From NCBI GenBank assembly GCA_045630965.1, contig JAZQTU010000035.1:1-54790 (forward strand): 54,790 nt of DNA. Direction: 5' to 3'. Made by a program: the position numbers and the translations under genes. The stretch is from HGM04593 sp045630965. GTDB lineage: Bacteria > Bacteroidota > Bacteroidia > Bacteroidales > Bacteroidaceae. Numbering within the stretch: position 1 is the stretch's first letter; each line of letters opens with the position of its first letter. Of this stretch, positions 14,271 to 23,903 are shown one piece after another. The notes below the pieces were generated by a model that was given only the letters and a program-made list of their open reading frames with translations, ran no database searches and was not told where the DNA came from.

Positions 14271-15487
14271 TTTTTTACAACCTGTTTATAAATATTGTCC
14301 AATGTCTTTGCTTTTTCGTCCCAGGCAAAATCCTTAGCTCTTAGAATAGCTCCTTTACTAAGTTGTTTTCTATATTCTTCGTCTTTTTCAATCTTGGTTA
14401 TGGCTTTTCCAAGTTCATCGGTTATCTGTGATTTGTTGGTGACAGGAATCTTGATACCGCAATTTTTATTGATAACATAGCTAAAACCGCAATGGTCCAT
14501 TGTAACAACTGGCAAACCAAAGGATAATGCTTCCAGGATGACTGTCGATGTCAAGTCGCTCATTGATGTTATTACAAAAATATGTACTTTTTGCATAATG
14601 GATAAAGCTTTTGAACGCTCTATCCAACCGTGCCATATAATATTTTCGACACCAAGTTTTTTAGCTTTTTCTTGCCATCTTCTTGTCTCTCGGCCTTTTC
14701 CAACCACGTGTAACTCTATATTTGCGTTTTTGATTTTTGCCATTGCCTCTATCAATAGATATAGAGCTTTTCTAGGAGTATGTTCCCCGCTCCAACAAAT
14801 CCTTAATGGTTCATTGGTTTTACGTTCTGTAGCGATAACTTCTTTTTGTTCTACCATTCCTACTTCTGGAATGATTATAGAATCTCTGTTATAAAGTTTC
14901 TGAATGGCATCTTTGCAGTCTTGTGTTGCAGATATTATGGCATCGGCACGCTGCATAGCCTTTTTTACGCGTTGCATAGTATGCATCTGCCACAGGTTTA
15001 TGGTGTTTCTGCAACCATAGAACACCATCCCATAAAATCCCATAGATGGTAATATGTTCCAAGGAGTGATGTTGAAACCGCCTATAGGTCCCCATACAAA
15101 TGGAACATCCTTGATTTTCCATAAGTATCCCGGTTCACGATATCCAACCATATTCAGTTGGTGTACCACATCGAATTTTTCTTTTTTATGTAATTCTAGG
15201 GCTAATTGATATGCTTTTTTCTGCCATTTTCTGTAGAACCAATAATATGACGGTGGCCATATCTTTCTAAGTTTCTTATGACGTTCTTTCCTGATGAAAT
15301 AGAATCTATAATACTCCTTTTCTTCAGGGTTCTCTTTGAAATATCTAGTAATATCTTGTTCGAACTTGCTTTCTGTAATTATGTGCAGTTCGTGGTGTTT
15401 TGCCAAGGAACTGACGAAATTCCAACCCATACCAGGCTCTGAACCCTTATATGGTGAACAAGCATAACAATTAACAAGAATTTTCAT
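14267..15487 (-). CDS. Glycosyltransferase family 4
   Basis: 406 residues. The N-terminal domain begins MKILVNCYACSPYKGSEPGM with the acceptor-side GSEPG loop typical of GT4 enzymes. The C-terminal donor domain has RICWSGEHTPRKALYLLIEA, IIWHGWIERS and SDLTSTVILEALSFGLPVV. It is expected to act in the cytosol on a lipid-linked oligosaccharide; specificity is unknown. The gene is in a tight minus-strand operon, 2 bases after the kinase-like fusion gene and overlapping the next gene by 4 bases. Confidence 0.88.
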   Translation of the reverse strand: MKILVNCYACSPYKGSEPGMGWNFVSSLAKHHELHIITESKFEQDITRYFKENPEEKEYYRFYFIRKERHKKLRKIWPPSYYWFYRKWQKKAYQLALELHKKEKFDVVHQLNMVGYREPGYLWKIKDVPFVWGPIGGFNITPWNILPSMGFYGMVFYGCRNTINLWQMHTMQRVKKAMQRADAIISATQDCKDAIQKLYNRDSIIIPEVGMVEQKEVIATERKTNEPLRICWSGEHTPRKALYLLIEAMAKIKNANIELHVVGKGRETRRWQEKAKKLGVENIIWHGWIERSKALSIMQKVHIFVITSMSDLTSTVILEALSFGLPVVTMDHCGFSYVINKNCGIKIPVTNKSQITDELGKAITKIEKDEEYRKQLSKGAILRAKDFAWDEKAKTLDNIYKQVVKK

Positions 15488-15489
15488 AA

Positions 15490-16809
15490 TTACATTTTTG
15501 TTTTTGAGTATCTTTTTTCCATCATCTTTTGTATAGCAATCATAGCTGCATCAATTGATTCCTGTGGAGTAGTGGTTGTGTCAATCCATACAGCTTTTTT
15601 ATTGCTGTTGCTGAATTCCTTTAGGATATTTGTCTGGCGGGTAACTTCCTCTAATGATGTTTCGGGTTTACGAGCGTATATTTTTTCTGGGTCACCACCA
15701 AGGCAAAGTATAATATCCGGTGTTGGAACAAAGAAACCGAAAAATTTAAGTATCCATTTAGGCAATGAAATTCGTCCTCTTCTTGGGTCTATAAGGTAAT
15801 CGTAGTAGTATCTGTCAAAAAGCCATATATGAGTTTTAAAGGCTTTGTCCAAGAATACTTTACGGAAATATCCCCAAGTATAGTCAAGCATATAATAGCT
15901 TACTCTCAGCAATGAACCTGCAAATCCTGATGGCTTTGAGCCGTGCGGATTACTGCAGACACCAGTTGGTTCATCGTTTTTTTTCTTTCCCATAGCAACA
16001 GCCAATGATGGTATGTGGTTAGGACGCATGTGTTCATATCGTATGCCGTTGTGGAATGCTTCGTTAAGTATTGGGGTTATGGCATTGATTACGGTACTCT
16101 TGCCTGAACCATCTGTGCCAAGAAAAGCAATGGTATAACCAGGGTGTCTGAAAAGCCGTTTGATTTTTGACAATATAGCTTTTGCTTTGTTTGTAAAATT
16201 AGACTTGAAACAGCTTTTTCCGTTATTGTGCAATGTATGTATACATTCTTTTATTTTCTTGTCCTTTATCGACTCATAGAGTGCATTAACAAACTCTTTG
16301 CTGAAAATTTTGAGATTGCGTGTAAGATAATCCAGTGTATATTTATCCTTATTTTCAATGACGGGGCCAATATACTTTTCATCGCATTTACCGTTATTGA
16401 GAATTTCCTTTATCAATGCAATAATGTTGCCGAAATCCTTGTTAAGAACACGAATGCCATTATAAGCAATAGTATTATCCTTAATGGTCTCTTCGGGTAT
16501 CATTACGTACGATTTGTATGTGATAGCTCCTACAAACACGTCCATTTGAATGCCGTCCGACAGTCCCAAATAACATAACTTGGGGCTGTTGTTGTCTTTT
16601 GTATATGATACTAAAGGGCTGTCTGTTATCTTTGAGATGTGTGATACAATTTCGTAGAATTGAGTGATGTCCTTTGCCGATACATATATATCCAAATCAC
16701 TCTTTCCGCAACTGTTGGGAAGCAACTTGTAATTGCGCAGAACGGCATAATTTATATTGTTGCTGTTCAGTTCTGCGAATAGATTGTAAACAAAATTGTT
16801 GGATTTCAT
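15490..16809 (-). CDS. Nucleotidyltransferase-like/thymidylate-kinase-like fusion protein
   Basis: 439 residues in two parts. The N-terminal half (about 1-200) resembles the nucleotidyltransferase fold: YAVLRNYKLLPNSCGKSDLD (21-40) and DGIQMDVFV (85-93) supply the acidic pattern GxSDLD...D. The C-terminal half (about 222-439) is a P-loop kinase with Walker A GTDGSGKST (231-239), FDRYYYDYLIDPRR (331-344) like the DR(Y/H) motif of thymidylate kinase, and ILCLGGDPEKIYARKPE. Such proteins recur in exopolysaccharide loci, where the substrate is unknown. It is cotranscribed with GT and kinase genes, so a role in activating or phosphorylating a substituent is plausible. Confidence 0.72.
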   Translation of the reverse strand: MKSNNFVYNLFAELNSNNINYAVLRNYKLLPNSCGKSDLDIYVSAKDITQFYEIVSHISKITDSPLVSYTKDNNSPKLCYLGLSDGIQMDVFVGAITYKSYVMIPEETIKDNTIAYNGIRVLNKDFGNIIALIKEILNNGKCDEKYIGPVIENKDKYTLDYLTRNLKIFSKEFVNALYESIKDKKIKECIHTLHNNGKSCFKSNFTNKAKAILSKIKRLFRHPGYTIAFLGTDGSGKSTVINAITPILNEAFHNGIRYEHMRPNHIPSLAVAMGKKKNDEPTGVCSNPHGSKPSGFAGSLLRVSYYMLDYTWGYFRKVFLDKAFKTHIWLFDRYYYDYLIDPRRGRISLPKWILKFFGFFVPTPDIILCLGGDPEKIYARKPETSLEEVTRQTNILKEFSNSNKKAVWIDTTTTPQESIDAAMIAIQKMMEKRYSKTKM

Positions 16810-16813
16810 AAAG

Positions 16814-17329
16814 TCAGCTTCTTGTTTTTATTAGTTTTGCAGGTACTCCGCCTATTATACTGTTGTCTGGAAATGACCTTGTAACAACAGCACCTGCTGC
16901 TACAATGCATTTGTTGCCCAAATGTACCCCAGGTAATATAATTACTCGTGTACCAATCCAACAGTCGTTTCCTATTACAATCGGCTCTTCTGGTTTTGCT
17001 CCTTGTTGGTTTATTGGAGTATTCAAGTCCTTGAATTCATGGCTTGTTGCCATCATTACAACATCAGGGCCCATCACAACATCTTCTCCAAGTGTAATTG
17101 TGCCACCCAATCTTGCATTCTGTCCCAATTGAGAACGGTCTCCTACTTTAAGATTTTTACCATTGCCAAAATAGCATTTATCTTTTACAACAACATTTTT
17201 TCCACAATATGCAAGTAACTTGCGTGCGGCCCAATATCTGAGTTTGTAACCGATTTTGTATCCAGGCATTGGTTGCATCGGTATATGTCTTAAAATGAAA
17301 TAATATAAAAATAGAACTATCGTTTTCAT
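16814..17329 (-). CDS. Hexapeptide-repeat acetyltransferase (WcaF/Maa type)
   Basis: 171 residues forming a left-handed beta-helix with repeated I-G-x-x hexapeptides (LKVGDRSQLGQNARLGGTIT, VIGNDCWIGTRVIILPGVHL). The likely catalytic His97 is in VMMATSHEF, the standard position for this family, and the usual SIIGGVPAKLI ending is present. It probably O-acetylates a sugar of the repeat unit using acetyl-CoA in the cytosol. It lies 4 bases upstream of the fusion gene in the same operon. Confidence 0.85.
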   Translation of the reverse strand: MKTIVLFLYYFILRHIPMQPMPGYKIGYKLRYWAARKLLAYCGKNVVVKDKCYFGNGKNLKVGDRSQLGQNARLGGTITLGEDVVMGPDVVMMATSHEFKDLNTPINQQGAKPEEPIVIGNDCWIGTRVIILPGVHLGNKCIVAAGAVVTRSFPDNSIIGGVPAKLIKTRS

Positions 17330-17338
17330 TGTTATGGA

Positions 17339-18445
17339 TTATATTATATTTTCAATATTTTTAAAATATTCATTAAATGTCTTTGGCATAAGATTGGGCT
17401 TTAATTTCAATGGGGACTCTATTGGTTGAGTCTTATTTAATATCTTATCTAATATTTTGTTGAATGATTCACTATCGTATGGGTCGAAGACTTCACCATT
17501 TACACCATTTTGAATGAGACATCTTGATCCAGCCTTACTAGATACAAGTGAATAGCATCCAGCCAATAAAGCTTCATTCGTAACTGCACCAAAAGCTTCT
17601 TGATAACTTGGGAGAATGAATATTTGTGCAATATTATAGAATGCAAACAGTTTATCGTCTTCTTGTTGCCCAGCAAAAATTATTCTATTGGAATCATTGG
17701 CTATTTTTTTTAATTCACTTTCGTAATCTCCACTTCCAACAATTATTAATCTTATATCATTATGTTTTGATTTAAGTATTTCAGGAATTATAAATTGCAG
17801 GTTTTTAAGTTTAACAAGTCTTCCTACAAATATAATAGTTTTCTTATTCTTAAGATTATATTTGTCTAGATATCCATTACTTATGTTTAAAACATTTTTA
17901 TATCTATCTCTGGCGACATTGTCTTCATTGACAATAGGCATGTATGTACCGATGTTGTATTTTGCTCTGTAATATGATGTAACATCCTGATCGACACATA
18001 TAATATCATCAAATAATGGAATAAGTATTTTTTTTGCTATTGTATGTCTATAAGTGAACTGCTTGTCTTTATTGATAGTCATATCATAACTATCATCAAT
18101 CATACTTACAACCTTTAGTTTTTTTCCTCGAAGTCTTTGTATCATTTTGTAAATAATGGCTAAAATTGATACAGGACCACATTCATTTACAAGTATAACG
18201 TTGGGCTTTTCTTTGTTTAGCTTGCTCCAAATGCCTTTAGGTATAAATTTCAAAATCTTGTTCCTTTCAGTATAATATTCTACTTTGAAAAGATGTCTTT
18301 CTTCTAGTTTTGAATTATCTAAAGTCTGTCCATTTACACCTCTCTTAAATACACAAATACTACATTGGTATTTTTTATATATAGCATTGAAAAAATCTAT
18401 GCGATATGGAGCAATTGATTGATGGAACACGAGTAGTTTGCTCAT
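17339..18445 (-). CDS. Glycosyltransferase family 4
   Basis: 368 residues; a GT-B fold with an N-terminal LVFHQSIAPYRIDFFNAIYK and a C-terminal donor site IIFVGRLVKLKNLQFIIPEI, IIFAGQQEDDKL and SYQEAFGAVTNEALLAGCYS (E-x7-E like pattern). It presumably transfers one sugar to the growing lipid-linked repeat unit; the donor is unknown. AT-rich, as are its neighbours. Confidence 0.88.
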   Translation of the reverse strand: MSKLLVFHQSIAPYRIDFFNAIYKKYQCSICVFKRGVNGQTLDNSKLEERHLFKVEYYTERNKILKFIPKGIWSKLNKEKPNVILVNECGPVSILAIIYKMIQRLRGKKLKVVSMIDDSYDMTINKDKQFTYRHTIAKKILIPLFDDIICVDQDVTSYYRAKYNIGTYMPIVNEDNVARDRYKNVLNISNGYLDKYNLKNKKTIIFVGRLVKLKNLQFIIPEILKSKHNDIRLIIVGSGDYESELKKIANDSNRIIFAGQQEDDKLFAFYNIAQIFILPSYQEAFGAVTNEALLAGCYSLVSSKAGSRCLIQNGVNGEVFDPYDSESFNKILDKILNKTQPIESPLKLKPNLMPKTFNEYFKNIENII

Positions 18446-18496
18446 AATAAGATATTTATGTTTTTTGTAAATTTATGTTGTAGAATTCATGTGTTA

Positions 18497-19570
18497 TCAA
18501 ACAGACATAATTGTGTCATATATCAAATCCAATTTTTTTGCATACGTTTCAGGTGTAAATCTTGCATTATATGTTGCGAAACCATTTTTTGAAAGTTTAT
18601 TATATAGTTCTCTGTCTTGGTATAGTTTAATTATAGCATCAGCCCATTCTTTAGGATTATATGCATCAACAATTATACCATCTGTCATATTTTCAACAAG
18701 TTCTGGGACTCCTCCTTTATTTGATACAATTACTGGTATCCCGGCACTCATTGCTTCTGCTACTGTAATACCAAATCCCTCTTTGTCGGCCGGATGAATA
18801 TAAATATGAGCTTTTTCGTAATATGGTTTAGGGTTACATTGACGCCCTAAAAGAATGACGGAATCTTCAATGTTGTAATTCTTGATTTTCTCTTTAAGTT
18901 CTGTGTATAAAGGACCGTCTCCAATAATTTCCATTTTATATGAAAATCCTTTATGCTTAAGAACGCGACCTATTTCGGCGTACATAAACACATTCTTCAT
19001 AATATTGAGTCCTGCAACCGATACAATATTACAGGTGTCTTTAAAACAACGTTCTTTGTATTCGCATATATGGTATCCAGAATTGTCGACAACAATTTTG
19101 CTTTTACATCGTTTTGTAATGTCTGTGTAAAAGTTTTCTACAAACTTGGATATAAATATAACTTTATCAAAGTTTGATAACATCATTTTAGACAATAGAC
19201 GTATAAAGTAGCTCCTTTTTACATTACCTTCAAAAGAGCGTATTATCTTAAGTTTCGGATTAAGAAGTTTCAGAAAATAGGCAATGAACATTTCATTTGG
19301 AAAAAATGAATGTATTATACGAATATTCTCTTGTTTTATCTTCCTGTTCAATTGTAACACAGATTTAAGAGTGTTACCTCTTTGGGGCATATTGATTATA
19401 TGTGCATTTTCTTCTTTTTTCCAACTTTCGAGGAATGCATTATTCTGTTGCTCATAATGTACACCAATATACACTTTGTATTTAGTGTATTTTAGTGTTG
19501 ATTTTATTTTTGATACAGTGCCGCCTGTTGTGTCTAATGAGGTTAACAGGTATAAAATCGCTGGTTGCAT
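18497..19570 (-). CDS. Glycosyltransferase family 4
   Basis: 357 residues, starting MQPAILYLLTSLDTTGGTVS with the glycine-rich acceptor loop. The C-terminal domain holds VSVAGLNIMKNVFMYAEIGR, VILLGRQCNPKPYYEKA and PADKEGFGITVAEAMSAGIP followed by VIVSNKGGVPELV, a complete GT4 nucleotide-sugar site. Expected role: sugar addition in repeat-unit assembly. It sits 51 bases upstream of the next GT4, one of the looser junctions of the operon. Confidence 0.9.
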   Translation of the reverse strand: MQPAILYLLTSLDTTGGTVSKIKSTLKYTKYKVYIGVHYEQQNNAFLESWKKEENAHIINMPQRGNTLKSVLQLNRKIKQENIRIIHSFFPNEMFIAYFLKLLNPKLKIIRSFEGNVKRSYFIRLLSKMMLSNFDKVIFISKFVENFYTDITKRCKSKIVVDNSGYHICEYKERCFKDTCNIVSVAGLNIMKNVFMYAEIGRVLKHKGFSYKMEIIGDGPLYTELKEKIKNYNIEDSVILLGRQCNPKPYYEKAHIYIHPADKEGFGITVAEAMSAGIPVIVSNKGGVPELVENMTDGIIVDAYNPKEWADAIIKLYQDRELYNKLSKNGFATYNARFTPETYAKKLDLIYDTIMSV

Positions 19571-19597
19571 ATTGGGGAAGTTAGAATGTGATATTTA

Positions 19598-20293
19598 TTA
19601 TTCGTATACAATCCTATCATCGTTCAAATCTCTATATATTCCTTCTTTTATTATTTTTGCAGGAGAACCTCCAAGCAGAACAAAAGAATTGTTATATTTT
19701 TTTTGCAATAATGAATTTGTCGCAACGACAGTATACGGTTGAGTCTCTGTGCTGTTCAAAACTGTACATCTTGTAGCAAACCATGCATCATGTGCGATAT
19801 TTATCTTTCCATAACCTTTGTTTCCATAGCCTCCGTCTTTGTTCTTTAATCGGTGAAAATTAGTGTCAAGCACCATATTCTCCCACTCAAATCTAACATT
19901 GTAATCAAAATTAATATTGTACCAACATATTAATTTGAAGGTTGTTGTTGCGTTAAAATTATCGCCAATTTGCAAATTTGCAGTAGGTCCTACAGAAATT
20001 GATGAGTTATTTCCTATTACACATCTTCCTTTAAAGACAATAGTGCCACCATAATTTTCAAAAACAATTCCAGAATGTGGATATGCGTGAGCATGATTAA
20101 ATCCTAATTTAATCATACCTGTATTAACCTTATTTGAAGATATTATAACTTTTCCTTTACATTTTATAAATTGAGGTTTATATAATAATATAGGCAGTTT
20201 TACAGCTTGTTTAAATGGTAGATATCTGAAGTTGAAATAAAGTGTCTTATGAAAACTACGTAATATCTGTAATAATTTAATTATCTTATTCAT
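19598..20293 (-). CDS. Left-handed beta-helix acyltransferase
   Basis: 231 residues. The central part has imperfect hexapeptide repeats (GTIVFKGRCVIGNNSSISVG, PTANLQIGDNFNATTTF) and the C-terminal FVLLGGSPAKIIKEGI ending typical of O-acetyltransferases from polysaccharide loci. Residues about 1-45 are a positively charged helical region. DTNFHRL may hold the catalytic His. Acyl donor and acceptor are unknown; acetyl-CoA is most likely. It is packed between the GT2 and GT4 genes. Confidence 0.78.
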   Translation of the reverse strand: MNKIIKLLQILRSFHKTLYFNFRYLPFKQAVKLPILLYKPQFIKCKGKVIISSNKVNTGMIKLGFNHAHAYPHSGIVFENYGGTIVFKGRCVIGNNSSISVGPTANLQIGDNFNATTTFKLICWYNINFDYNVRFEWENMVLDTNFHRLKNKDGGYGNKGYGKINIAHDAWFATRCTVLNSTETQPYTVVATNSLLQKKYNNSFVLLGGSPAKIIKEGIYRDLNDDRIVYE

Positions 20294-20300
20294 TTTGTAT

Positions 20301-21059
20301 TTAACGCTTGAGAATCTTTTTTATCGGATACTTTACAAATTGCCACATCAACCAAATATTGCCAGATGAAAAAATACGTGCTTTATGCTTTTTCTTTAGA
20401 ACAAGCATATTCTTGTAGAATTTTATTTGGGCTGTTGTTGTTTTTGAATCTTCCCAAACTCTAAATTTGGCAATGTCTGCATCAATAGTGTATGATGTAA
20501 ATTCTTTTGCAATTCTAATGAATAAATCCAAATCCATAGTGTAATGCAATGTTTCATCAAGCAAACCAACCTTGTTAAGAACAGATTTGCGGAACACAGT
20601 AGAGTTCTGCATTACGCTGCAGTAACGTGTATTCAATAGTCTTTCGTATGTAAAGGACTCTGCTTTTACTGTATGCGTGATTTCGCTGTCCCCGTTTATG
20701 AAAACCTGGTTTCCTGTAACAACATGCTTGTCGGGATTCTCTGTGAAGAATTTGTTCAATGTGTCGAACGCGCCTTCACACATTACATCGTCACTGTTAA
20801 GCCAAACAATAAGGTCACCGGTTGCTTTGCGGAAACCTTTGTTAAGACCGTCGCTCTGCCCTTTGTCCGGTTCTGATGTCCATTTCAGGTGGTCGTACTT
20901 CTTGAGGATATCCAAAGTATTGTCCTTTGAGCAGGCATCAATAATAATGTGCTCAAAGTTATCATAGTTCTGGTTAAGTACTGAAAGGATGTTTTCTTCA
21001 ATAAAACGTCCTTGGTTATATGATACTGTAATTACCGAAATTTTGAGCTTTCCTGTCAT
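20301..21059 (-). CDS. Glycosyltransferase family 2
   Basis: 252 residues with a GT-A fold: ISVITVSYNQGRFIEENI start (residues 7-24), EHIIIDACSKDNT, SEPDKGQSDGLNKG and the metal-binding LNSDD at 87-91. The closest family type is WcaA-like EPS glycosyltransferase. Its start lies 44 bases inside the 3' end of the polymerase gene, and no nearer in-frame start fits, so expression is probably coupled to wzy. Confidence 0.9.
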   Translation of the reverse strand: MTGKLKISVITVSYNQGRFIEENILSVLNQNYDNFEHIIIDACSKDNTLDILKKYDHLKWTSEPDKGQSDGLNKGFRKATGDLIVWLNSDDVMCEGAFDTLNKFFTENPDKHVVTGNQVFINGDSEITHTVKAESFTYERLLNTRYCSVMQNSTVFRKSVLNKVGLLDETLHYTMDLDLFIRIAKEFTSYTIDADIAKFRVWEDSKTTTAQIKFYKNMLVLKKKHKARIFSSGNIWLMWQFVKYPIKKILKR

Positions 21060-22290
21060 AATTGTCTTTTATCTTAAGTAGTATTATTATTCCAAGTATT
21101 AATGGGTAGTTTGTTAATGCTTTTGTTTGTACATAGTTAACTGATGATGCTACAATAACGGCTATAATGACAATATCTAACCAATAGCCTTTTTTCTTTA
21201 CAAAAAAATTTGTAAGTGCATTAAATCCCAGTATAGCAAATGGTAGTATTCTTAATATCATACCAATCCATCCCTCACACCATAATACTGGGGCTATGTA
21301 CGTGTCACCTCCCAAAACTATGCTGTATTCACCTTTTGCTACATCACGTACATACCCAAGCCCGAATAATGGGTCATGCCTTATGGCATAAATAGCATCT
21401 TCAATAAGTCTTTCTCGAAATGCAAACGTGCCCATATCATACTTTAAGTCTTCGTTAAATGTATCAGAAAGTTTGTTACTCCAAAATCCAATGGCATCAG
21501 GCATAATTATGCATATAACAATACTGCCGACGAGTATTAAAGTTAACAACTTAATGCTACTCCCAAAATTGTTCGGATTCTTTAGACTTGTCAACATTAT
21601 AACAACTGTTGCAATAATTAATGTTGAGAAAAGTAAATTTCTTGTGAACGATATAATGACAATAAGCAATATTAGTATTAGGTACTTGTTTGCTTTGGGT
21701 ACTTTCATTATTGTATATGTTATAAGTAATGCCGTCCACAACGGATCAAATAATGGCAATCCAATAATACTACGGTCAACAGAAAATACTCCATGGGTTT
21801 CTACTAATCCACCCTTAACGCCCATCCAATCATAACCAAGGTTGTTGGAAAGATAAATAAAGACGAATATTATAAAACATTTGAATATTTTATTAAGTGC
21901 ATAATTAACCTCTTCTTTATTTAGGCTGAACATAAATGGCAGTAGAATAAAGAGGTTTAATGCTTGCATGAAGCTATGCCTGAATACTGTTAATGCTTCA
22001 AAGAGTGAAGTGTTATTAATTGTGGATATAAATGTAACAAATATATATAGCATTAATATCGCAATAGCAAATACGACTCCTTTTAAATTTCCATAGTTCT
22101 TGTTGAAACTGCGCCAGAGTGGTACCGAAAGTATAAATGCAAGCAGATTATATCCTAATGGATTTGGAATGAATCTATTTACAACAGTTGATAATCCGCT
22201 TACTTGTATTGTAGGAATTATAAACAAGATGAAAATGAAATATTTGATAATATTTCTTCTTTTCTTAGGTATAGTTCTATATTCTGTCAT
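21016..22290 (-). CDS. wzy: O-antigen/capsule polymerase-like membrane protein
   Basis: 424 residues, very hydrophobic, about ten to twelve transmembrane segments and one large periplasmic loop (about residues 270-340: GFWSNKLSDTFNEDLKYDMG, RERLIEDAIYAIRHDPLFGL GYVRDVAKG) in the position of the O-antigen ligase/polymerase (Wzy_C-type) loop. The RHDPLFGLG motif is typical of Wzy-like proteins. It should polymerise flipped repeat units in the periplasm. It is located directly after the flippase gene. Distinguishing polymerase from ligase by sequence is difficult, but context favours polymerase. Confidence 0.8.
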   Translation of the reverse strand: MTEYRTIPKKRRNIIKYFIFILFIIPTIQVSGLSTVVNRFIPNPLGYNLLAFILSVPLWRSFNKNYGNLKGVVFAIAILMLYIFVTFISTINNTSLFEALTVFRHSFMQALNLFILLPFMFSLNKEEVNYALNKIFKCFIIFVFIYLSNNLGYDWMGVKGGLVETHGVFSVDRSIIGLPLFDPLWTALLITYTIMKVPKANKYLILILLIVIISFTRNLLFSTLIIATVVIMLTSLKNPNNFGSSIKLLTLILVGSIVICIIMPDAIGFWSNKLSDTFNEDLKYDMGTFAFRERLIEDAIYAIRHDPLFGLGYVRDVAKGEYSIVLGGDTYIAPVLWCEGWIGMILRILPFAILGFNALTNFFVKKKGYWLDIVIIAVIVASSVNYVQTKALTNYPLILGIIILLKIKDNYDRKAQNFGNYSII

Positions 22291-22369
22291 TAATCAATTT
22301 TTTTATAAACTATTCTAGGGCGCACTCTTGTGTTGGTTATTTAAAACTCATCTTTTATTTGTTCCAGTT

Positions 22370-23731
22370 TTATTTATTCCAGATTCCTGTAGCTGTTTGG
22401 TTAATTATCTTTTTCAACTGTATTCTGCAAATAATGAATTGTGCGAAGAACGCAATTGATGGGATAATTACAATTCCAATAAGTCCCCATTGGCGGCTGC
22501 TATATATCATAGCAGGTATTGCAAAAATAGCAATTATAAAATATGTTATAAGTTGAATGCGTACTTTGCCGGTCCCGTTAATCTGATGCATATAGATATT
22601 ACCCATTATTTTGCAGAAAATGAAGAATGCCATTGCGGCTGAAACATATATTGAAGTTATTACTTCGTCCCCTAACCAAAAATCAAAGATTAACGGTGAT
22701 AGAATTGTAAGTAATATGAGTGCCGATAAACTCATAAGTCCCATTTTTTCAAGTTTGGCGGCACAACGTTTCATCCATGCAAAATCTTTGCGTGTGTAAG
22801 CGTCGGTATATGCCGACCATATAGGAGTGAGTATAATCATTATTATCATTTCCGCAATACTGAAAATCTTATATGTTACATTGTACAGTGTTACAGATTC
22901 TGGTCCTAATTCCCTTGATATAATAATGTTTGTAAATTGGAAAATAAACAACATACACATCATAATGAGGAAGAATTGCCCCCCCATGCCGATAATGCTT
23001 TTTGTAAGCGAGAAATCAATCTGTTTGAGGGATGGTGCGTATTTTTTATATCTTCCTTTGCAGAATGCAATAATTGAAATGATAATAGTTAGTATGCAGG
23101 GGATTCCTGAAAATGCAATGGCCAAATATTCAAGATTTCCTTTTGTTGTATACGTGAGTATTACTATAACAATAAATGAAATAAAATTCCCTAATGTCTT
23201 AATAGCTGTTGATGCTGCAGGTCTTTGGGCTGCTGTTAGCATTGTTGTAAAAACTTCTGCTACAATGTTTATGCAAAAGGAAACTATCAATATTTGAGAA
23301 ACGGCTCTTAATTCTACGTCAAGACCAGAACTTACATTCAAAATACTGCTCCAATTAACGTAGTTATTGATTATTGATGTTATTATCATCAATGTTGCAA
23401 ACAATAATGCAAGTACGGCATAAGTGGTGCTTACATATTTGCGTGCAAGCATATGGTCGTTTTTTGCTACAGCTTCTGCAAATCTATTTCTGAATCCACT
23501 TGCCATACCAAAATTAAAGTATGACAGCCATGCAATAATACTACTCAAAGTCAACCATATACCATAACGTTCTGCGTTGATATAGTTGATGGTAGCAGGT
23601 ACAACCATCAGTGAAATGAGTATGCTTATGACTCTTAACATTGATGATGCCATAATGTTCTTTTTGATAAGAACGGTTCTTTCGCTACCTGAAAGGAACT
23701 TGCTTTTAATCTTCTTTATTGTATTTGACAT
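22370..23731 (-). CDS. wzx: Repeat-unit flippase (Wzx-like)
   Basis: 453 residues of the polysaccharide-biosynthesis/MATE superfamily with about 12-14 membrane segments. It shows the N-terminal VLIKKNIMASSMLRVISILI start and GIWLTLSSIIAWLSYFNFGM, a conserved Wzx region. It moves undecaprenyl-linked repeat units to the periplasmic leaflet. Cotranscribed with wzy, 79 bases apart. Confidence 0.88.
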   Translation of the reverse strand: MSNTIKKIKSKFLSGSERTVLIKKNIMASSMLRVISILISLMVVPATINYINAERYGIWLTLSSIIAWLSYFNFGMASGFRNRFAEAVAKNDHMLARKYVSTTYAVLALLFATLMIITSIINNYVNWSSILNVSSGLDVELRAVSQILIVSFCINIVAEVFTTMLTAAQRPAASTAIKTLGNFISFIVIVILTYTTKGNLEYLAIAFSGIPCILTIIISIIAFCKGRYKKYAPSLKQIDFSLTKSIIGMGGQFFLIMMCMLFIFQFTNIIISRELGPESVTLYNVTYKIFSIAEMIIMIILTPIWSAYTDAYTRKDFAWMKRCAAKLEKMGLMSLSALILLTILSPLIFDFWLGDEVITSIYVSAAMAFFIFCKIMGNIYMHQINGTGKVRIQLITYFIIAIFAIPAMIYSSRQWGLIGIVIIPSIAFFAQFIICRIQLKKIINQTATGIWNK

Positions 23732-23903
23732 GTTAAACTTCTGTTTATTGTCTTGCTTTTTTGAGAATGTTATACCTCTCTTTTATTGTTCTTCTTTACT
23801 TTCCTCTCTTTGTTGAATATCGCCGGTGGGGTGGCGATTGTCCTCCAATTCTTACAAATTTAATAATATAATTATTAAAAAACAATTGTTATCAATTTTG
23901 TTG

